DNA of 64,000 bases from Lolium rigidum (lineage: Eukaryota; Streptophyta; Magnoliopsida; Poales; Poaceae). This document shows positions 42,980 to 54,700 of this stretch, piece by piece. Each line of letters opens with the position of its first letter. Position 1 is the stretch's first letter. Both the position numbers and the translations under genes were made by a program. Location: assembly GCF_022539505.1 (NCBI RefSeq), contig NC_061510.1, positions 39,085,047 through 39,149,046 on the forward strand, written 5' to 3'. The notes under the pieces are model-generated. The model did not search any database. It worked only from the letters and a program-made list of their open reading frames with translations, and was not told the origin of the DNA.

Positions 42980-45569
42980 TACACACTTTCTGCGCCTAGC
43001 TGAAAGGCGTTAAAGAAAAGCGCTTATGGGAGACAATCCATTATTTTACTTCTGCACTTTATTTTATATTTGAGTCTTGGAAGTTGTTTACTAATATAGC
43101 AAACTCTCCTTATCTTTATTTTATTGCATTGTTGTGCCAAGTAAAGTCTTTGATAGTAAAGCCAATACTAGATTTGGATTGCTGCGCAGGAACAGATTTC
43201 TTGCTGTCACGAATTTGAGAAGTAGTCCCTGTAGAAAAATCAAAAAAATATGCCAATTTACGTGCGTGATCCTCAGATATGTACGCAACTTTCATTCAAT
43301 TTGGGCATTTTCATCTGAGCAAGTCTGGTGCCTCTTTAAAATTCGTCTTTACGAACTGTTCTGTTTTGACAGATTCTGCCTTTTATTTCGCATTGCCCGT
43401 TTTGCTATGTTTGATGGATTTCTTAGTTCCATTAACTTTCAGTAGCTTTGTGCAATGCCCAGAAGTGTTAAGAATGATTATGTCACCTCTGAATATATGA
43501 ATTATGCACTGACCCTCTAATGAGTTTGTTTCGAGTTTGGTGTGGAGGAAGTTTTCAAGGGTCAAGAGAGGGGGATGATACAATATGATCAAGAAGAGTG
43601 AAAAGTCAAAGCTTGAGGATGCCCCCGTGGTTCATCCCTGCATATTTTAAGAAGACTCAAGCGTCTAAGCTTGGGGATGCCCAAGGCATCCCTTCTTCAT
43701 CGACAACTTATCGGGTTCCTCTAGTGAAACTATATTTTTATTCCGTCACATCTTATGTGCTTTACTTGGAGCGTCTCGTTTGTTTTTGTTTTTGTTTGAA
43801 TAAAATCGGATCCTAGCATTCTTTGTTTGGGAGAGAGACACGCTCCGCTGTTTCGTATGAACAAATATGTTCTTAGCTTTATTTTTAATGTTCATTGCGA
43901 AAGTTAGACTATTTCATTCATTGTTATATGGTTGGAAACGGAAAATGCCGCATGTGGTAAATGGTTTAATGTCTTGAATAATGTGATACTTGGCAATTGT
44001 TGTGCTCATTTAGATCATGTTTAAGCTCTTGCATCATGTACCTTGTACCTATTAATGAATAACTACATAGAGCTTGTTAAAATTTGGTTTGCATGATTGA
44101 TCTCTAGAGTCTAGATATTTTCTGGTTGAGGTGTTTGAACAACAAGGAGACAATAGTCTTATAATAGTTACAATATGTTCATATGTGAGCTTTGCTGCAC
44201 CTCTTATACTTGAGTTTGCTTCAAACAACCTTGCTAGCCTAGCCTTGTATTGAGAGGAATTCTTCTCGTGCATCCAAATCCTTGAGCCAAACACTATGCC
44301 ATTTATGTCCACCATACCTACCTACCACATGGTATTTCTCCGCCATTCCAAAGTAAATTACTTGAGTGCTACCTTTAAAATTTCTATTCTTTGCCTTTGC
44401 AATATATAGCTCATGGGACAAATAGCCTTAAAAACTATCGTGGTGAAGAATATGTACTTATGTGTCTTATTTCTTAATAAGTTGCTTGTTGAGCGGTTAC
44501 CATGTTTTCTGGGGACGCCATCAACTTTACCTTTGTTGAATATCATGTGAGTTGCTATGCATGTTCGTCTTGTCTGAAGTAAGGGCGGTTCTCACAATCA
44601 AATGGTTTGAGTATGCATATTGTTAGAGAAGAACATTGGGACGCTAACTAAAGCCATGATTCATGGTGGAAGTTTCAGTTTGGACAATCAATCCTCAATC
44701 TCTTATGAGAATATTAAGCTGTTGTTGAATGCTTATGCATTAAAGAGGAGTCCATTATCCGTTGTCTATGTTGTCCCGGTATGGATGTCTAAGTTGAGAA
44801 TAATCAAAAGCGAGAAATCCAATGCGAGCTTTTTCCTTAGACCTTTGTACAGGCGGCATAGAGGTACCCCTTTGTGACACTTGGTTGAAACATATGCTAT
44901 GCAATGATAATCAGTGTTAATCCAAGCTAATTAGGACAAGGTGCGAGCACTATTAGTATACTATGCATGAGGCTTGCAACTTATAGGATGTTTTATACAT
45001 AACACATATGCTTTATTACTACCGTTGACAAAATTGTTTCTTGTTTTCAAAATGGAAAGCTCTAGCACAAATAAAGTAATCAATGCTTCCCTCTGCGAAG
45101 GGCCTATCTTCTACTTTATTGTTGAGTCAGTTTACCTATTCTTTCTATCCGAGAAGCAAACACTTGTATCAACTGTGTGCATTGATTCTTACATGTTTAC
45201 TTATTGCACTTGTTATATTGCTTTGTGTTGACAATTATCCATGAGATAAATATGTTGAAGTTGAAAGCAACCGCTGAAACTTAAATCCTCCTTTGTGTTG
45301 CTTCAATACTTTTACTTCGAATTTATTGCTTTATGAGTAACTCTTATGCAAGTCTTATTGATGCTTGTCTTAAAAGTATTATTCATGAAAGGTCTTTGCT
45401 ATATGATTCATTTGTTTACTCATTATCTTCATCATTGCTTCGAATCGCTGCATTCATCTCGTATGCTTACAATAGTATGATCAAGATTATGATAGCATGT
45501 CACTTCAGAAATTATCTTTGTTATCGTTTACCTACTCGAGGGCGAGTAGGAACTAAGCTTGGGGATGCT
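42980..45569 (+). other. LARD internal non-coding tract and polypurine tract
   Basis: About 2.6 kb of AT-rich sequence without convincing open frames, ending in the purine tract AAGCTTGGGGATGC (45555-45568) next to the 3' LTR. GCTTGAGGATGCC and CTTGGGGATGCCC near 43609 and 43670 are similar purine-rich internal motifs. Confidence 0.6.
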
Positions 45570-47191
45570 TGATACGTCCCAAACGTATCAATAATTTCTT
45601 ATGTTCCATGCTACTTTTATGATGATACTCACATGTTTTATACACATTATATGTCATTATTATGCATTTTCCGGCACTAACCTATTGACGAGATGCCGAA
45701 GAGCCGATTCTTTGTTTTACGCTGTTTTTGGTTTCGAAATCCTAGTAAGAAAATATTCTCGGAATTGGACGAAATCAACGCCCAGGGGCCTATTTTTCCA
45801 CGAAGCTTCCAGAAGACCGGAGGACTTACGAAGTGGGGCCACGAGGTGGCGCCACACTAGGGCGGCGCGGCCTGGGCCTTGGCCGCGCCGGCCTGGGCCT
45901 TGGCCGCGCCGGCCTGTTGTGTGGGGCTCTCGTGTGGCCCCCTGACCTGCCCTTCCGCCTACATATAGTCTTCGTCGCGAAACCCCCAGTACCGAGAGCC
46001 ACGATACGGAAAACTTTCCAGAGACGCCGCCGCCGCCAATCCCATCTCGGGGGATTCAGGAGATCGCCTCCGGCACCCTGCCGGAGAGGGGAATCATCTC
46101 CCGGAGGTCTCTTCATCGCCATGATCGCCTCCGGATCGATGTGTGAGTAGTCCACCCCTGGACTATGGTCCATAGCGAGTAGCTAGATGGTCGTCTTCTC
46201 CTCATTGTGCTATCATGTTAGATCTTGTGAGCTGCCTATCATGATCAAGATCATCTATTTGTAATGCTACATGTTGTGTTTGTTGGGATCCGATGAATAT
46301 TGAATACTATGTCAAGTTAATTATCAATCTATCATATATGTTATTTATGTTCTTGCATGCTCTCCGTTGCTAGTAGAGGCTCGGCCAAGTTGATACTTGT
46401 GACTCCAAGAGGGAGTATTTATGCTCGATAGTGGGTTCATGCCTCCATTAAATGCAGGACGATGACGAGAAAGTTCTAAGGTTATTGATGTGCTTTGTTG
46501 CCACTAGGGATAAAACATCGATGCTTTGTCTAAGGATATTTGTGTTGATTACATTACGCACCATACTTAATGCAATTGTGCAGTCGTTTACAACTTAATA
46601 CTTGGAGGGGTTCGGATGATAACCTGAAGGTGGACTTTTTAGGCATAGATGCATGCTTTGGATAGCGGTCTATGTACTTTGTCGTAATGCCCTGATTAAA
46701 TCTCATAGTACTCATCATGATATATGTATGTGCATTGTTATGCCTTCTTTATTTGTCAATTGCCCAACTGTAATTTGTTCACCCAACATCTGTTTATCTT
46801 ATGGGAGAGACACCACTAGTGATCTGTGGACCCCGGTCCTATTCTTTACATCTGAAATACAAACTGCTACAATTGTTCTCGACTGTTGTTCGCAAACAAA
46901 CATCATCATCCACACTATACATCCAATCCTTTGTTACAACAAGCCGGTGAGATTGACAACCTCACTGTTACGTTGGGGCAAAATACTGTGATTGTGTTGT
47001 GCAGGTTCCACGTTGGCGCCGGAACCCCTGGTGTTGCGCCGCACTACACTCCTCCGCCATCAACCTTCAACGTGCTTCTTGGCTCCTACTGGTTCGATAA
47101 ACCTTGGTTTCTTTCTGAGGGAAAACTTGCTACTGTACGCATCACACCTTCCTCTTGGGGTTTCCAACGGACGTGTCGACTGCACGCATCA
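45570..47191 (+). repeat. LARD 3' LTR, 1622 bp
   Basis: Direct partner of 40415-42014. Carries an extra 21-bp tandem repeat within the GC-rich block near 45870-45912. Confidence 0.88.
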
Positions 47192-47373
47192 GTGACCACG
47201 CTGTTGAGGACGCCTGAAGTTGCAGACGACGAGGACGATGCTCCAGGCAACATGGCGACAGCGTAGGGGAAAAAACGACGCGGCGGCTCAGACGTCGTCG
47301 AGGGTTTTCGACGCGGCGGCGGCGACTTTCGGCGAGGACTAGATGCGATCGGAGGAGCCTCGCTCTGATACCA

Positions 47374-47506
47374 TGTAAGAAGTATTATGGGATGCGTAAC
47401 CCTAATTGGGCCGCACGGTGCTTATATTTATAAGGACAATTACATAGCGTACATACACAGGAGATCTACAGATACACGTATACACGTTTGTACAACTACT
47501 TTAACA
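47374..47506 (-). repeat. Copia 5' LTR, 133 bp
   Basis: Identical to 35795-35927. The initiator tRNA-Met primer-binding site (47362-47373) is immediately internal. Confidence 0.93.
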
Positions 47507-47698
47507 AGGATGATAGGAGGCAACACCCCATATGCATGGCTGGGAGAGGAGATTAGTTTTACTTGGCGTCCCACTGCCAGATCATAGGGCAATGTCTAAC
47601 CTCTTCCAGTACGGGCTGGCTTGCTTAATTTGTTCGGTAGTACTCCTACGTTGGATCGAGCTGAAGTGGAGGACTACTCGAAGATCCCATCAGCATCG

Positions 47699-47713
47699 TC
47701 AGCAGTGACGCCA
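47699..47713 (+). promoter_or_regulatory. Degenerate shared promoter motif, MO copy 4
   Basis: TCAGCAGTGACGCCA differs from the copy 1 and copy 3 motif at two positions and loses the palindrome. It is 223 nt upstream of the copy 4 ATG, farther than in the other copies. Confidence 0.4.
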
Positions 47714-47935
47714 GATTTCTGCTGCTTCTTTCTCTTGAAGGAAAAGAAATACGTGCTCTGATCTGATCTTGATGAGTCTGCACTCTGCAAGTATGCAGGC
47801 ATATGTACATATACACTCACCAGACGCTCTCGATTTACATGCTCACACAGTTCATAGGTGAAACTAATACCAGTTCACAGTTCAGCTCGATCGTCCTAGA
47901 ACCATAGTCAGCCCGCCGGTCCCACATACAAAGTC

Positions 47936-49234
47936 ATGGCAACGGCCACGCGACAGAAGGACGCCGCCGAGGAGGTGGTGATCGTCGGCGCTGGCGTGGC
48001 CGGCCTGGCCGTCGCCCTGGGGCTCCACAGGAAGGGCGTTCGGAGCGTGGTGCTGGAGTCGTCGCCGGTGCTCAGAACGTCTGGGTTCGCGATCATGGCA
48101 TGGACGAACGCCTTCCGCGCGCTCGATGCCCTTGGAGTAGGCGACACCATCAGGAGTAAACATGCGCAGATTCAGGGGTACAGTTGCATGCATTTTCAGT
48201 CCTTGTTGCCCTTGATTATACTGTAGATGTTTAATCCTTCATTCATGCATATTGGTGTACGTTTAATTAGGGTGCGTGTCATGTCTTCGTCTACCGGGGA
48301 AGTGGCGCGAGAGATGGATCGGTTCAAGGAAAACTGTGAGGAGGATTTCTATCCAGTACCAGTTCTTGGTGACGTAGGCAATGTTTGATGCAGTATCTGG
48401 CACTCGTTGATGCAGGGGACCCCATGAAGCCCGGTGCGTGCAGCGCAACGTCCTGCTGGAGACACTGGAGGCAGAGCTGCCGAGAGGCACCATCCGCTAC
48501 TCCTCCAAGATCGTCTGGGCCGACGACGACGGCGACGGTACCAAGATCCTCCATCTCGCCGATGGCTCGACTCTCAGAGCAAAGGTGCTGATCGGCTGCG
48601 ACGGGATCAACTCGGTGGTGGCCAGATGGCTCGGTCTGGCGAAGCTGTTCGACTCGGGGCGCACGGCCACGCGGGGACACGCCAGGTACCCCGACGACGG
48701 CCATGGCTTCGAGCACAAGATGGTGCAGTTCAGCGGCCAGGGCTTCCGCGCCGGCATGGTCCCCTGCAACGACACGGACGTCTACTGGTTCTTGACATGG
48801 TCCCCGACTGGCAAGGAGGACGATGACCGGAGCCCGGCGGCGATGAAGCAGTTCGTGCTGACCAAGCTGAGGAGTATCAACGCCCCTGCCAAGGTGCTGG
48901 AGGCGGTGGAGAGGAGCGAGATGAACGACGTGCTCGTGGCGCCGCTGCGGTACCGCCCCCCGCTGTCGCTCCTGTCCGCGAGCATCAGCAAGGGGACCGT
49001 GAGCGTCGCCCGCGACGCGTCGGTGACGGGACGGAGACGGTCGAGGCGTCCCTGCGCCGGTACGCCGGGATCCGGCGGTGGAGGAGCGCCCAGGTAATCG
49101 CGGCATCCTACGTGGTGGGTCTGGTGCAGCAGAGTGATCGCGCCGTGGTGAGCTTCGTGCGGGACAGGATGCTATCCGGGTTGCTGGCAAAGGGGCTCCT
49201 GATGATGCCGGACTACGACTGCGGCACGCTGTGA
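47936..49234 (+). pseudogene. FAD-dependent monooxygenase, copy 4, broken
   Basis: Exon structure follows copy 3: exons 47936-48177, 48271-48335 and 48416-49234, with introns B and C present and A and D absent. Exon 2 is 65 nt, against 69 nt in copies 3 and 5. This 4-nt loss shifts the frame, so translation ends early in exon 3. Exon 3 is 115 nt shorter than in copy 3 because of a deletion at about 49018. It removes most of the third FAD motif after GDAL (here already RDAS), shifts the frame again and deletes the LEDGVVLARCLG region. The remaining sequence is little decayed and still ends YDCGTL-stop at 49234, so inactivation is recent. Splicing that skips both lesions is not apparent. Confidence 0.85.
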
Positions 49235-50607
49235 CTGTGAGACAGGCAACTGTCTCGATTCACTTGGGGTTGCTGTCAGAGTTGGACGCGACAGTGAGTA
49301 GTGTGTCTCGGTGTTAGTGTGTATTTCTTCCTATTTGAAAAAAAAAGTGTAAATTTAGAATAAAAATATGTTGTATGTTGACCACAAATTTATTATTTTT
49401 CGTAGCTTAAAATACGAAGCAATTCCTACCAAACCTTTGCACAAATATTCAGAATATGTGTATGTATTCATAAAATAAAATTTATAATTTTTTAAACCAC
49501 AAAAGCATAATTTTAAAATATCACGAAAACCAGAAGCACTCTCGGGTGCACCAAATCTGCTCATGTATTTCTTGGTCATTAAGGAGCTGGTGTAGATTGG
49601 CCAGCTTTACTAGAAAGCTTCCAAAACTGTTTGGGTTCCGGATTATTTAATCTATGTACACATTTCAAGCTGCCATACCTTTCTTCTACGGAAACCATTT
49701 GGCTAAATATCGTTAAGGGCAACTCTATCGGGCTCGACGCAAATCGAACACCTTTTGATGTACCTTTCTTCTACATAAACCATTTCAATGTTATGTCTAA
49801 GGCAACTCCAGCAGTGCAACACCAATCGAACACCAAAAGTGTCTGTTTTGCTCCGTTCGAATTGAGTCGGGAACGCACAAATCGATCGCGCTACCCTTTG
49901 TCCATTTGGGTCGGACCCAACCCAGTGGCCCGACACACTTTTTTTATGTTGATGAACTTTTATAGATATAAAATTTAGTTTGCATAGAAAGGGAAAAAGG
50001 ACATAGAAAATTAAAAAAGGACAAAGCCCTAGTCTGCTACTCATCATCCTCAACATATGCATTGTTTATTGCATCAAGAATTTGGCCACAGACTTGGCAT
50101 CGAGGCAAGTAGTTGCTCCGGTTCCCAGTTTTGCTTATTTTGGAACTACCTCCACAGTGTAGGGAACTAGTTCCAAAAGCCAAAAGAGAAATATAGAACC
50201 ACATTTGGCTACACATTGTGGGTGCCCTAAGTCACCGACATCTAAAAAGCGTTGGACTCCAAGCGTGTGTGTCATTGATGGTGGCGTAAAAGACCAACCA
50301 CCCGCATGCTAGACCTGGCGTGGATGTTGAAATCGAAGCGAGCTATTGATGGCGAAGCAGTACCCGGTGCGTGCGCAAAAGACGAAGCGGGCAGTGTACG
50401 CACGCTCAAGCCAGCAGCGGGAGGAAACCCGTGGTCCGCGCTGTGTCCGCTGTGACATATATGCCACCAAAATTTCGACATGAAATGGATCGTCGTGGAC
50501 ACGAGAAGCCATTTGCATCGGGCCACTGGGCTGGGTTTCGGCTGTCCTCGTGTCCGCTTGGACCAAAACGGACCGGTGGAGATGACCTCACTAACTAAGC
50601 ATGCTAA
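49235..50607. other. Intergenic, transposon scraps
   Basis: No gene. Around 49715-49960 the sequence resembles the ends of old GC-target DNA transposons (GGGCAACTCTATCGGGC, then TTTGGGTCGGACCC), but termini are not clear. 50270-50600 is GC-rich without a credible frame. Confidence 0.3.
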
Positions 50608-50880
50608 GGGCATGGCCAATGCATAGCCTCAGAGGTGTTGCCTCGCAGCTTTATCTTGGTTTGGGTGGTCCAATTTAGGTTCGGATAAAGAGACAGCCTC
50701 TTCATCAGGAGACAACCTCTTCAGCCATAAAGTGAAAACTGAGTGGAAATGTGAGAGAGAAAGAGAAAAACCAAATTAACTTTTGAGAGAAAGACATATT
50801 AATGGAACCACAACATGGCATGCATATGTTAAAAGTTTTATCCAAACCTAATTGGACAGGTGCCTCCATTGCTCATGCCC
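50608..50880. mobile_element. Tourist-type MITE, 273 bp
   Basis: Starts GGGCATGGCCAATGCATAGC, ends TCCATTGCTCATGCCC, and is flanked by TAA on both sides (50605-50607 and 50881-50883). The 3-bp target and GGGCATG end are typical of Tourist/PIF-Harbinger MITEs. Confidence 0.75.
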
Positions 50881-50883
50881 TAA

Positions 50884-51715
50884 CTTTGCGAACGATCGCT
50901 TAGAAAATGAATGCAAGGGTGTCAAGGGACAGGAACATCAGTACATCACCTTCTGAGTTCAAGCTTTACAGCCCTGCAAAAATAAAAATACAAGCTTTGA
51001 TCGGCCACTCTACACCTGTTTGCTACCAACAAAAGGGGAGTGCGTAGCAGGTTTCTTCAAATGATCATCTACCTAACAATCTAATATTGTTAGCTGCAAT
51101 CACTGATCAGATGTAAAGCATCCAGGGAGTTTGATTTAGTACTCACTAGCCGCCTCTGCGACAAAATCAATGAGCTGGAGGAAACCACATATGCAGCTTC
51201 CTTTGAGGCACCATCAGATCCTGAATGCTTTTGTGCACCATGCCACATTACCGCATCAGGAAGCCAGAATTGGCGTGTTGTATGATGAACCAATTTTGCA
51301 ATGGAGGCCACCAGGCTAGCCCTACAACCTTGAAGCCGTCTTCCAAGAAGGCCATACCTGACGACAACGTGATAGCACAACATGCCTGGACCGCCGCCCT
51401 GATGGACCAAAGTCAGAGTTCTCCTTGCCCATGCCGAATCCGGTCAGTCGGTCACCGATCAATCTTCACGGCTACACCCAATTCGACACATGCCTGCCGG
51501 TGATCACCGTGGCCGCCAAGGCTCCCAGCCACCTGCTATGCTGTTATAAATACCACTCACATAAGCTCCTGGTCCCATCAGATCCGGCCACTCTCCTGAC
51601 GGCCTGACGAGGACCTCCTTCTTCTTGCTCTACGCCTCTACTGCTCCAGCACTCTTCACTCTGTTCCGACAAACACCAGCTACATACGCCCCACGGGGTA
51701 CGCCGCCACCGATTG
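50884..51715 (+). promoter_or_regulatory. Upstream region of MO copy 5 with TATA box
   Basis: TATAAATA at 51545-51552 lies 164 nt upstream of the ATG and is followed by CCACTCACATAAG. The 15-bp motif of copies 1-4 is not evident. The only vaguely similar sequence is CCGGTGATCACCG near 51498, itself a palindrome. Further upstream nothing is recognisable. Confidence 0.45.
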
Positions 51716-54700
51716 ATGGAGGCCGTCGAGGACATCGTCATCGCCGGCGCCGGGCTCGCCGGCCTCGCCACGGCCCTGGGTCTACACAGGTAAAGAAAGA
51801 ATCATCTCCGTTTTTCTTGTTCGGTTCAGCGCTGCTGCGCCTGCTAGCTCCGAGCTGGATGCAGAGGCCGAGCTGATGAACGAGTGTTGCAGGAAAGGGG
51901 TGAGGAGCCTGGTGCTGGAGTCGTCGGCGACGCTGCGGGCGTCGGGATACGCCTTCACCACATGGACGAACGCCTTCCGCGCGCTGGATGCCCTTGGCGT
52001 TGGGGACAAGATCAGGGAGCACCACCTGCGCTACGAGAGGTAAGCTACTACAGACCAATCATGGAACTATCCTAGCAGTACTAAGAGTGAAGGTGACACG
52101 ACTTGCCTGGTAGAGTGGTAGTGACAGTGGGACCTTCCGAATAACAATTGGAGAATAGTCAAATCTAGCTAGGACTAGATTTTAGATCATGTGTGGTATA
52201 CACTTTGTTTAGATCATCTGTGCTGTAGTTTTGGATTTACATTACGGAGTTAAATTTTGGGAAAAAAGGGGTTATGTTCGAAAGTTTTATCCAAGTTTAA
52301 TTTGGTCCTTATTCTCTAAAATGCCTATTAAGACATTTACACAAAAACCGTGCAAATGAAAAATGTTTGGACTAGCCCATCCGTAAATCTTAGTGGACGG
52401 CGTGCTCCCGGAGTGGTGGCCCATCCGCAGCAAATCAGCCCGGTTTAGGAGAAAATGGTGCGGATCGAAACGGACGAGTTGGAATGGCAAGAGGCCACCA
52501 CGGTGCGACCTGATATAAATTTAGATTGTGCCAACGGTTCAATTTACAATCTGGAAATTATACAATGTGCTTACATAATCATACACTTGAAACCACTATT
52601 AAGATATTTGTTAGTTATGCTTTAGAAACGTTGGCAATAAAAGATACTATTAGTATTATGCAATTGTCAAAAATATATTCATTGAGAAGCTATTGTTACG
52701 AAATACGTTTAAGTTTAGAACTATGAAAATGTATTTTTCAATACTATATTACAATGGTGTACCTGTCAACTCTAAAGTTAGGGCATGTTTGATCCGCATG
52801 ATTCTTAGAACATACGAATAAAAAAATACATGATTTGAATGCCATGTCTAGTTGAATCGAACCTACATGATATTTCTTCGAGTAGAGTCTGACTCAGAGA
52901 AATGCAAAGGAACTGTAACATGAGGTTTGAGCGGATTTCCCCCCTCCAAAATATAGTGCAGTTCAATTCTATCTATAGGAAAGTTCTCGTGCATTCGAAA
53001 GGATACCAATCCAATGCATTCAATAGTGCACAAAGGACATCTAAAAAAAAAAAGTGCACAAAGGAATAATTTCAAAGGGTGAAAATCCTACAAAATTCGT
53101 ATGGCATTCCTTTGAATCGAATGTACCCTTAAGATCTATAAAACTAAAAAAAATCAGTATAAATTGTAAGGTAGAGTTGGGCGCCAGGGACTTGGTTGAG
53201 GTGGAGGCATGGTGGTCGGAGGTAGTACGCCGTCGAGCTTGACTAGGTCCCCACGGAGATGGCCTCCTCGGGAGCGAGGGATGCGTCGTCGACTGTGCCG
53301 CCTCCCTCGCCCCATCTCCTCATGCAGGGAAGATCACATGTGCCCGGGCAGTCGCGCACGAGCTGTGGCACGGGGTACCCTGAAAGGCGACGCGACGGCG
53401 GTAGGAGTGGGAGCGCGGTGCCGGAAGGAGTTCCCTGGCGGAAAAATCGCGGGGAATTTCCATGTGGCGTGCGACTGAGTGGAGAAAGAAGAAAGGGGGG
53501 ATAGGCTTCGGGTGGGCCCCACATCAATCGCTCCCCTAACGCCACGAAGTAGTACGTGTGTCGTTCCCTCGACGAGGAGGATGAAACCGCTCGATCCCCG
53601 AGGATTCCTAATCATTTTCCATAGTCAAATCTATTGATGGTACTAGGTTACAAATAGGGTCCAAAACTTTTTATTTTCATAAATTGGAAAACCATATTTC
53701 CATGTTTAAAAAATTCTGAAAATAATTCTGGATATAATAAATGATGTGTCTGAGAAATGTCCAACATGTCAACTTGAAATTATTTATATTACGAGCTACA
53801 CACAAGTTACAAATCCTGACAAACTGTAGAGTTCGATAACAATGCGAAATGTTCACTCACAGTTTTTCATTTTGCGCACCCTAAATACAAACTGTTTTGC
53901 ATTAAGAGTTTGCACACTTGTAGTATACATTGTTGACTTGCCGACTTTTTTTTGGAACTTTTGATACTTGATTAATGTATGATTTTCATTTTTCTAAAAA
54001 AAAAAGGGGCTACCGTAGCTCGGCCGCGTTTGGATTTTCCGTATAAACTCTCTCCGTGCTATGTAGTGCATTTTTTTTTCAAAGATAAATCCCATAAATA
54101 TGACTAAGTATGTAGAAAATATTTCAACATCCAAAACATCAAATCAATATTATTAGAACCAGTGGTGGCGGCTATACTGGCCGTGGCCCAGCCTTCCATT
54201 TGGTTTTTACCTGGGTAACACATAGTATTGTTTCGGCCCACTGACAAAAAAAGATAGACACTACCTGTGCTGTTTTAATTCCATTTTGCTGGCCGGCCCA
54301 TCCTTCAATTTGCTGCACACTCTGTCACTCGTTGGAACTATCATCAAACATAACTTCATATTATATATACCCGGCAATCCGGCATTGTTCTTTTTTTACA
54401 TGGATACCTGACATTGTTGATGTTGATGCATAAGTTTGAATGTCATTAAAACTAATATGCACTACATTTTCGCAAATGGAGTGCATTTTTGGAAACAGTC
54501 AGTAGTATAAATTTTAGATTTACATTATTAGTTGAATTTTAGAGAAAAAAAGTATGTTCCAAAGTAGTATTATCAGAGCCTATGTTTGGCTATTAAGATC
54601 AATGTCCCATGCTTTCAGTTGATGTGGCGATACTTTATTTTTGAACGGTCGATACTTTTGTATAGTTGGAACCTATAGAAACATAGGGAACTCAAAGAAA

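Larger units (their letters stand above)
40415..47191 (+). mobile_element. LARD-like LTR retrotransposon, 6.8 kb, nested in Copia gag
   Basis: LTRs 40415-42014 and 45570-47191 start TGATACGTCC, end CGCATCA, and are flanked by the perfect 5-bp target repeat GTGAC (40410-40414 and 47192-47196). The interior (42015-45569) has primer-binding sites, one 214-codon ORF, a long non-coding tract and a terminal purine-rich AAGCTTGGGGATGC tract. No protease, RT or integrase is present, so it must be mobilised by another element. The LTRs have diverged: I count at least 15 substitutions or small indels in the first 600 bp, plus a 21-bp tandem repeat only in the 3' LTR. Confidence 0.9.
35795..47506 (-). 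mobile_element. Ty1/Copia retrotransposon, LTR to LTR, split by a nested element
   Basis: Two 133-bp LTRs (35795-35927 and 47374-47506) are identical, start TG, end CA, and are flanked by the 5-bp target repeat AGGAT (35790-35794 and 47507-47511). On the minus strand the primer-binding site TGGTATCAGAGC (47373-47362), complementary to initiator tRNA-Met, directly adjoins the 5' LTR. A GAGGGAGGG polypurine tract (35936-35928) adjoins the 3' LTR. Without the nested LARD (40415-47191) the element is about 4.9 kb. The LTRs are unusually short for Copia. Confidence 0.93.
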
